A DNA stretch of 64,000 nucleotides from Vitellaria paradoxa (lineage: Eukaryota; Streptophyta; Magnoliopsida; Ericales; Sapotaceae): the NCBI GenBank assembly GCA_019916065.1, contig CM034241.1, forward strand, positions 16,593,228 to 16,657,227, written 5' to 3'. Position 1 is the stretch's first letter; each line of letters opens with the position of its first letter. The translations under genes were made by a program, and so were the position numbers. Under the pieces are notes generated by a model, which was not told the origin of the DNA, ran no database searches, and saw only the letters and a list, made by a program, of their open reading frames with translations. Shown piece by piece: positions 56,199 to 64,000 of the stretch.

Positions 56199-57529
56199 GA
56201 ATTCAAACTCAAGAAAATCAAAGTAAAACTTCTTTTAAGCAATTTAGCAAACACTTTGTGCGTGCCAACTCAACTCAACTTCACAATATCACTTCACAAT
56301 CCTTTCTAGCCCTAAATTGTTTTCTTCAAATCAAGCAAACAATCCTAACACAAGATTCTTCCAACTTTCAACACTAAAACGCAAGAAAATCAAAAAGTTC
56401 ATAAACCTTACCTCACTTTTTGAAGACGCGGTTTTACCTTGAGAACTTCCTTCAATCCATGCCAAGACTTCTACAAGTTGTTTAGGTTAAAGATCGACAA
56501 CCGAGTTAAAAGAATTTAACGATGAGATGCTAAAATGAAGTGTTGGTGGAGTGAGTTCCTTGAACACCCAAGAGTTTTCTTACTAAGTTTGAACTTTGGT
56601 TAGCACATATGGGAGACCAAGTCTCGATTTCAAGCCTTTAAAGGCTGAGTTCCCAACTAGATGGCCACGAGGTTCACACAAAGGTGCGAACATGAAGGTT
56701 ACTCATGCCTTATTTGCACAAAGGGTGCACCAAGTGACTTTGCCAACGCCGATTTGAACCTTTATTCAAACCACAGTAGGTTTATGGCTTTCTATGTTTG
56801 CTCTACGTTAATATTCAACCAACGATGAAGTTCAAAGTTTCCTTTTAAGTGTTTTTGTGGTTCACCAACACTAAGTGACTCAAAATGAACACTAGTTGAC
56901 CTATGAAAACCAATTCTAATAAAAAGAACTAAATTACAGCAAAATCACCTAAAATTTTTGAAATTTTTTTGATTTTTTAATTTTTTTTCTTCATTTTTTG
57001 ATTTTTGCAACTAACAAAGATGAAAACAAAGCAAAACAAGTATGCATGTGTTCAACTCATGTCCAAAATCAAGAAATGAAATCCCTTATGCAAAAATAAG
57101 AGTTCATTCCTTCCCCCCAACTTGAATGACACATTGTCCTCAATGTGAACAACATGAGCAGAAAAAATTAAAGTGTAATGGTTGGAGGTTACCTCTCTTG
57201 CTTTCCTATACATTCAAAGCTCAACCTACATATATGAACAAATCTTGAACACAAGATATTAGCATGAACTTCCTTCCCTCCCCCCAACTTGAACAATTCA
57301 TAATTCCAATGATAAACATGACATGCTCAAAATAAGATTAAGGGAAGAATGAAAAGAAATCCACATATATCACATGCTTGCATAAAAAAAAATAAATAAA
57401 ACAGTGAAAAACAAGCTAACTAACTAACATACAAGTCACCAATTAAGGTATCAAGTCAATCAAAAGGAGGTAGGTCCTCATGGTCCCACACTTTAATTTC
57501 TGTCACAACATTCTAATATATGGTTTCAA
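56199..57529 (-). other. Athila spacer between pol and third ORF
   Basis: Non-coding. C-runs at about 57113-57118 and 57282-57290 are the minus-strand G-rich polypurine-like motifs; the first is next to CATTGTCCTCAATG, as in the other Athila copy. Confidence 0.55.
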
Positions 57530-58865
57530 TCAGTGGCCATTCACTTTCAAAATTTTCCCATCCGATGGGTCCTTAATTTCACGTGCACCATGCTCAGAAA
57601 TAAACTTTATCACAAATGGTCCACTCCACCTAGATTTCAACTTGCCTGGAAACAATTGCAACTTAAAATCATAGAGGAGCACCTTTTGATTTAGAAACAA
57701 GATTTTCCTCCAAATATAGTCATCATAAAACTTCTTTTTCTTGATCTTAGACACTCGAGCACTTTCAAATGCATTCTCCTTTATCTCTTTAAGCTCACTG
57801 AGTTAAAGCTTCCTATGTAGGCCTGCCTTATCAATGTTCTCATTTACTTACCAAATGGCCTAATATGCTCTGTACTCCATCTCAATTAGGAGATGGCATG
57901 CTTTTCCGTAAACAAGCCAACATGGAGACATCCCTAAAATGGTCTTGTAGGCTATTCTATAAGCCCACAATGCATCAGTCAATCTAAAAGACCATTCTTT
58001 CCTATCAAGGTTCACTGTCTTTTCTGTGATTCTCTTAATCTCCCGGTTGGCCAACTCAACTTGGCCACTCGTTTGTGGTGATCAGGGTCCCTACTTTATG
58101 TATCACTCCATACTTCCTCATTAGGATGCCTATAGGTTTATTACAAAAATGCTTTCCTCCATCACTAATCATAGCATAGGGCATCCCAAACTGAGAAAAT
58201 ATGTTTTCTTTTAAAAATTTGATAACCACCTTGTGGTCATTTATCTTAGTAGGGATCCCTTTAACCCACTTCGAGACATAGTCAATTGCCACCAAAATGT
58301 ACTCATTGCCAAATGAATTAATGAAGAGTCCCATAAAATTGATACCCCAACAATCAAAGATCTCAGGAACATAAATGGGGTGTAGAGGCATCATGCTACA
58401 GCTAGTGAGACCTCTTAATCTTTGACAATGGTCACATGCAACACAAAAGGCAAAGGCATCTTTAAACATATTTGGCCAATACAACCCACATTGAAGGATT
58501 TTTGCAATGGTGTTTCTAGCTAAGAAATGACCGCTACAAGCAAGGGTATGACAAAAAGGCATAACACTCGAGGTCTCACTCTCAAGAATGCACCATCTAA
58601 TAATCTAATTTGAACAATGCTTAAACAAGTACGGCTCATCCCAAAAAAAGTATCTAATGTTCTAGAAAAACTTCTTCTTATCTAAAAGTGTCCAATGTGA
58701 AGGAATCTGCCCAGTGGTAAGATAATTAGTAACGTCCACGTACCAAGGTGTGTGTGTCTGTGCCTCAGTGCTTACAGCAAACAATTACTCATTTGAAAAA
58801 TGGTCATTAATTGGGGGATCAAAATGATTCAGCTATTGACTAGGCAATTGTGACAAATGGCCAGT
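57530..58865 (-). pseudogene. Athila integrase, second element, inactive
   Basis: Minus-strand order: zinc finger CHTLACSGHF and FCVACDHCQRL (58560-58425), core with INFMGLF (58350-58330), KFLKENIFSQFGMPYAMISDGGKHF (58225-58145), then after a frameshift [13 protein letters not shown] (58050-58010), [18 protein letters not shown] and the C-terminal SRWSGPFVIKFIS (57645-57595). The first catalytic aspartate (MDFMG in the other copy) is Asn, and SDRG reads SDGG. A frameshift at 58056 separates the catalytic Glu region. Inactive by several independent lesions. Confidence 0.85.
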
Positions 58866-58867
58866 CA

Positions 58868-59345
58868 CTACATTCTCAACTCCTTTTTTATCTCTAATTT
58901 CAATATCAAACTCTTGTAGGAGGAGAATCTAGCAGATTGGCCTAGGTTTAGCATCTTCTTTGTGAGTAAGTACTTAAGAGTTGCATGGTCTATGTAAATG
59001 ATAACATGAGACCTCACCATGTATGAACGAAACTTGTCCAAAGCAAACACAACTGCTAAGAGCTCTTTCTCTATAGTGGAGCAATTGAGCTGTGCCTCAT
59101 TCAAGGTCTTACTCGTATAATAGATAACATGAGGTTTCCTATCCACTCTCTCTCCTAATACTACACCCACAGTGTAATCACTTACATAACGCATTAGCTT
59201 AAAGGGTAAAAACCAGTTAGGTACCTGCATAATAGGTGTCGATGTGAGGCTATTCTTAGGCCTATCAAAAGCCTTTTGATAATGTGACGTCCATTCAAAT
59301 GGAGCATCTTGAGCAAGGAGTTGTGTCAATGGCTTTGTTATGGAG
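58868..59345 (-). pseudogene. Athila RNase H, second element
   Basis: Minus strand: RYVSDYTVGVVLGE, TSKTLNEAQLNCSTIEKELL and IIYIDHATLKYLLTK. The first acidic residue of the DASD motif is Tyr; the Glu of EKELL and the Asp of YIDHA remain. The frame is open for 153 residues, then shifts. Confidence 0.8.
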
Positions 59346-60480
59346 CTAAAGGATGCAATGAACCTACAATAGGAACCTGTATGTCTTAAGAAAGATCAGA
59401 TATCCCTGACACATCTAATAGTAGGCAACTTCTGAATAATCTTTATTTTAGCTTTATCTACCTTTATCCCCTTAGAAGAAATGACATGTCCTAGGACAAT
59501 CCCTTGAGTGACCATGAATTAATACTTTTCCTAATTTAACATAAGACATTTTTCTTCATACCTCTTCAACACTTTCGTCAAATTCTACAAACATAATTCA
59601 AAACTATCTCCATACACAAAAAAAAAAAAAAAAAATTATCCATGGAAACTTCTAAAAACTGCTCGATCATATCATAAAAGATACTTATCATGTACTTTTG
59701 GAACGTAGCAGGGGCATTGCAAAAACCAAAGGGCATGTGTTGGTAAGCAAAAGTTCTAAAGAGACATGTGAAAGTAGTCTTATCTTGATCGCCAAGAGCA
59801 ATCTCAGTTTGGTTATATCTGGAATAACCATCAAGAAATCAATAAAAGGGTCATCCTGCTACTCTTTCTAAAACTTGGTCCAAGAAGGGTAAAGGGAAAT
59901 GGTCCTTTCTAGTCACAGTATTCAATTTTTGATAGTCAATGCACATACGCTATGCAGTCTAAATTTGGGCAAGTACCAATTTGTCATTCTCATTTTTGAC
60001 TACCGTGACTCTAGACTTCTTAAGGATGACTTGGGTTGGACTAACCCACTTGGAATCTGAAATGGGATATATGATCCCAGCATCCAATAACTTCAAAATC
60101 TCTCCCTGGACCACCTCCTTCATATTAGGATTTAATCTTCTTTAAGGCTATCTAATGGGTTTTGCTCTTTCCTTAAAGTAAATGAAATGTGTACACTTGA
60201 GGGGGCTAATCCCATAGAGGTCTGCCAATGTCCACCCGATTGCTTTCTTATGGTTCCTAAGAAGCACAACCAGACTCTCTTATTGTGCCTCTATAAGTCG
60301 AGATGAAATAACCACTGGATAAGACTCATCTTCACCTAGAAACACATACTTCACTTGGGAGAGGCTTTCTATCTGGCTTGGGAGGTTTCTCTAATGAAGG
60401 CATAGGTTTAACTAACAACAGAGAGATAGACTAGAAAAGCTGACTAGATTGAGCTCTAGACATGACTGGGGCACTATCTA
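59346..60480 (-). pseudogene. Athila reverse transcriptase, second element, inactive
   Basis: Scattered minus-strand blocks follow the other Athila RT, from the CxDYRKLN-equivalent region (about 59950) to the PFGFCNAPATF block (about 59740-59705) and the active site near 59620-59645. The latter reads MDN followed by a run of Phe codons from an 18-base T-tract (A-run 59618-59635), then VYGDSF. The second catalytic Asp is Asn and the segment is expanded. Many stops elsewhere. Confidence 0.75.
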
Positions 60481-61150
60481 GCCACTCCAACACTTTTCTA
60501 ACATCCTAATCTCTAACCTCATCAATATAATCACTCCCCTCACTAAGAATCAATGCCTTCTCCAAAGGATCTCCTATGAACTCTCTCTCAAAATACTCTT
60601 CAGTCACTAATTGCACTAAATCCACCTCTCTAACATCATCATCTATCACTGGTTGTTTTGACACCTTAAACACATTCATCTCTGCTATCATATTCCAGAA
60701 AGATATCCTCATAAGACTAGTCTTACAATTAATTACATCATTAATGGTTAACAAGAAAGGCCTACCAAAAATGATAGGAATTGGAGGTGTCAGACTCTAG
60801 ATGGGCTGGGTATCTAGAATAATAAAATTTACCAGGAAGTAGAATTTATCAACCGGAATAGGAACATCTTCCACTATCCCTCCTGGAGTCTTAATAGAAC
60901 AATTTGCTAATAGGAGAGTCACTCTAGTAGATTTCAGTTCGCCTAATCCCAGTTACCGATAAACAGTATAGGGCAAAAGGTTAATGCTGGCACCTAATTC
61001 TGAAGGGGCTTACTTAACCTTGTGTCTCCAGTAATGCAAGATATGGTGGGGCAACCAGGATCATTATATTTCGGAGGTGCCTTGTATTGCGAAATAGCAC
61101 TAACTCGCTCTGTCATAAATGCTCTCTCTTTCACACTCAACTTTCTCTTC
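60481..61150 (-). pseudogene. Athila protease, second element
   Basis: Minus strand: SELGASINLLPYTVYR (about 60990-60945), LGLGELKSTRVTLLL, VEDVPIPVDKFYF, PIPIIFGRPFLLTINDVINCKT (60790-60725) and the RT-proximal linker EYFEREFIGDPLEKAL (60600-60550). The catalytic Asp of DLGAS is Glu. Stops and shifts occur, for example before the LGLGEL block. Confidence 0.75.
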
Positions 61151-63100
61151 ACAGTACACAAGTCTTTGAGAAATTTTGCATAGGATGAGGACTAGCTTGA
61201 TTACATCCAACAGAGGTATATTCATTCTCACTTGCTTAAAAATCTCAAGAAATCCCTACATTGAGCCCTCTTTCTTGGACCTGACTAGCCAAAGGAAGCC
61301 TAGGTTGGTATTCTCTCTCTTGAACCTTCAGTTCTCCTTTCTCCTCATTCTTTTTCTCTTCTTCGACTTTTTTTTTTATTTTTCAACTTTTTTTCCCTTA
61401 TCCTCTGTTCCTTAATTGCCTTTTCAAAATTTTCCTCATTCACTCTTCTAGACTGACTCTCAAGACTCCCTTGATCACTACTTTGTCCTCTCTCTCACAC
61501 TGTAATCCCCTTTTCACTTATCTTCCCATTCTCTCCCTCACTTATCCTAAGGTACTTTGGGTCAATCAGATTTTCCAAAATTCTAACTCTTCTTAACATT
61601 GTCACAGACTGCACATGATTGTGACTTGATTTTTCACCCAAAGACTCACTCACGTGCACTTGTCCCTAAAGGTTTTAGGTGGTCTGGGCCAAGAATCTAC
61701 CGTTCTCTTGATGACTAGGGCTTGAGTGAGTTTAGTCAATTGAGCTCTAATATCTTCTATTGCCCTAGTAGTTTGATCCTAAATTTTGGAATTCTAGTTA
61801 TTGATTCCTGTTTGGCCCTACATGAACTGATTCAAAGTGTCCTCTAAAGGTGACTTCTTAAAAGATGGTTGGAATGAACCAGAAGATGACCCTTAGAATT
61901 GAGGTTGAGGTGGATTTGAATTGTACTACTGGGAAAAACTACAGAAGAAGTATCAATCTTCTAAGAAAAGTTTGGATGATTCCTAAGACTAAGTGATATT
62001 GGTTTGGAATGGGAGGCGTGGTTTGTGCTTGTCCTTGGTATGGCTTTATGTGTGTGTGTACATTGTCTACATTAGAGGATTGTCCGTACAAAACCTCTTC
62101 AATTGCAAGCAAGGTAGGGCACTCATCAGTGCTATGTCTTATTATCTCACATACGGCACAGCTAGGTTGTTGACCTTCTTAAGCCCCATGGACTTTACAT
62201 TCTTAGTTAATAATGCTAACCTAGCACTTAGATCATCTAACTAAGTGAGATGTAACTTGCCACTAGGTTAAGGTTGAGACTCTCTACTACTTCCTGCTCT
62301 CTTGTATTCTTAGCCAATTTATCAAAAGGTAAGAATGCATCCTCAGAAGTTTTGTCAAGAAACTAACCACCACTTATGGTTAAAACAAGTTGTCTAAACT
62401 CTACAGACAATGAATCATAGAAAAAGCTGCACACCTTCCAAGTTGCAAAACCATGATGTGGACATGCATTTAATAAATCTTTAGCCTCTCCCATACTTAA
62501 CAAAAGGTACAAGAAAAATTCATGAGCTTCCTTTGCATCATCATGGTTCTATGCGTAAGAAATTTTTTTTTCAAAAATTTAGCTTGCATTTCTCCCCATT
62601 TTCCAACGAAGTGAGGTCTCAAAGAATTCAGCTAGATTTTGGCCTTATCTTTCAGTGAAAATGGGAACAACCACAAGCAAACGGTGTCCTCATTTGTGTT
62701 CTAGTCTATGCATGCACTACACACTTATTCAAACTCTTTTATATGGGCATATGGATTTTTGGAATCTATCCCATAAAATGTAGGTAACAACTAAATGGTG
62801 CCAGGTTTAAAATTAAAATTTCTTCGTTTCAAAGGTAAAAATGATGCATGAGGGTGTAGTTTGGTGAATAGGATGCAAAAATTGTCTTAAAGGTTTGGTC
62901 TCAATTGGCACAACAATGTCTGGGTCCTATTGACACCACCATTGTCAACATTCTCTATGTCCTCTATGAATGGTAACAACTCAGTAGAAATAGAACTATG
63001 TGATAAAGGTGATTGTAGTTCTGAAGATGAAATAATAGAAAATTCTAAATATGATTCGTCTGGATATCTCACTCGAGATTCCAAAATAAAATGTATGATT
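61151..63100 (-). pseudogene. Athila gag, second element
   Basis: Minus strand from about 63090: an N-terminal leader, then LLPTFYGIDSKNPYAHIKEF (62790-62730), LFPFSLKDKAKI (near 62660), MQAKFLKKKF, LNACPHHGFATWKV (near 62450), LDDLSARLALLTKNV (62245-62200) and the C-terminal IEDIRAQLTKLTQAL (61760-61720). It parallels 11353-13047 block for block. About ten stops or shifts; the zinc knuckle is degraded. Confidence 0.78.
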
Positions 63101-63307
63101 CAACCAGACCTAAGATGCAAGCATTGACACAAATATGATCAAGTAACACTCAACACTTTAATAAATCAATTATTCAACTCAAATTTATTCAAAATTAAAA
63201 GGTGGAATGAAATTAGCCAAGTAGCTTGCGTAATCCATCATTGGAGATGGAGGCAAGCTTAATTTCTACCAAAGCTTCCTAAGGTTTGTGTCATTGTCAC
63301 TTGCAAG

Positions 63308-63326
63308 TTCCTTGGCAATGGCACTA
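63308..63326 (-). other. decayed primer-binding site of the second Athila-like element
   Basis: Minus strand TAGTGCCATTGCCAAGGA aligns with TGGCGCCGTTGCCGGGGA (tRNA-Asp). All differences are G-to-A or C-to-T. Confidence 0.65.
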
Positions 63327-63330
63327 AAAG

Positions 63331-64000
63331 TGCATATGTTCATCTTTACGAGTCCGATTTACACCCCAAGTGCAAAGTGGTTGATTATAAGCATGATAAA
63401 AATTCAGTGAATACCAGGTGGAATCACAAGGAACTTCGAATGATTTTGAAACAGAACACTTAAGAAAAATCTTTTGGAAATTTGAACTCATGATGAATTG
63501 ATGATAGTTTTTGAATTTTTATGGCAAAAATTTTGTCAAAACTTGATTTAAAAACAATTATAAAAATAACTTGGACCAAATCAAATTGAGTAGAGATTTT
63601 TATGGATTTTCAAGGATAAAATATAAGTCAATTTACTCTATTGGAAGAGTAGACTGGAGAATTGTAAACAATGAAACACAATTTAGAACAATGATCAAAT
63701 AATTTGAGTATGAAGTTAAGTTCTCAAAATAAAAACCTAAATCGAACACTTAGAGTGAATAGCCTATAGAGAGTATATGTATGATCCATATTCATAATTC
63801 ACATACAATTTCTCAAGAAAGTGCATGAGAATTCTAAATAGATACTAACATATATTCTATATAAGCTATACAATTAAGATGAGATCTAGAATTATCAACT
63901 AGAGATTTCAATAGATCCAAACTATGTAATCATCATTTGTAGAGAATTTGTAAGAAAATCAAACATTAAAACTCAAAATACCATGAAAATCTACATACAT
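63331..64000 (-). repeat. 5' LTR of the second Athila-like element, partial
   Basis: Matches 53968 onward (TTTACGAGTC, GATTATAA(A/G)CATGATAAAAAT, ATAACTTGGAC). Its other end lies beyond position 64000. Confidence 0.88.

Larger units (their letters stand above)
53968..64000 (-). mobile_element. second Athila-like Ty3-gypsy element, old, minus strand, right end cut by the window
   Basis: Direct repeats 53968-55190 and 63331-64000 are the LTRs. Between them, on the minus strand, lie a decayed primer-binding site, gag, protease, RT, RNase H, integrase and a REFY-type third ORF. The lineage equals the plus-strand Athila element, but almost every domain has stops, and several catalytic residues are replaced. 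It is clearly much older than the copy at 9512. Confidence 0.88.

Overview
This window is plant nuclear DNA, almost certainly from a flowering plant and probably a eudicot. The evidence is AT-rich spacer and nested plant-type retroelements: Athila-like and Tat/Ogre-like Ty3-gypsy elements, a Copia element, L1-type LINEs with a zf-RVT domain, CACTA and hAT DNA transposons, and MITEs. The species cannot be named from the sequence. I see no intact host gene. All large reading frames belong to transposable elements (TEs) and nearly all carry stops or frameshifts.

Layout. 1-690: minus-strand remnant of a plant transposon protein containing a REFY motif. 691-5755: AT-rich spacer with a (GA)n tract and a 41-bp minisatellite. 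5756-25227: a full-length L1-type LINE with a 12-bp target-site duplication (TSD), split in its reverse-transcriptase domain by a 13.47-kb Athila-like element (9512-22977) with near-identical 1511-bp LTRs and a perfect 5-bp TSD (ATGAT). 25228-27176: a second, 5'-truncated LINE of the same kind. 27177-35689: an old minus-strand Copia element whose 3' LTR has been split by a ~1.48-kb inversion. 35690-36559: AT-rich repeats. 36560-45533: a degraded Tat/Ogre-like gypsy element (truncated 5' LTR, primer-binding site, leader, gag pieces). Its LTR holds two nested hAT-like elements, the inner one carrying a host EP1-like glycoprotein gene fragment. Its gag is split by a probable solo LTR that itself contains a 1591-bp CACTA element. 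45534-46454: spacer with a 46-bp tRNA-like insertion between 20-bp repeats, and a MITE. 46455-52065: a foldback/hAT-like element interrupted by a 4.1-kb Tat-type LTR. 52066-53967: spacer with one MITE. 53968-64000: a second, much older Athila-like element on the minus strand, running off the right edge.

The genes do not form a host pathway. They are the gag, protease, reverse transcriptase, RNase H, integrase and third-ORF proteins of separate mobile elements at different stages of decay. The most notable signals are the captured EP1-like fragment, the inversion with apparent templated filler at its breakpoint, four copies of the REFY-type third-ORF protein (one in a Copia context), the ATTCGAAT palindromes confined to the young Athila element, and the 46-bp tRNA-like insertion.
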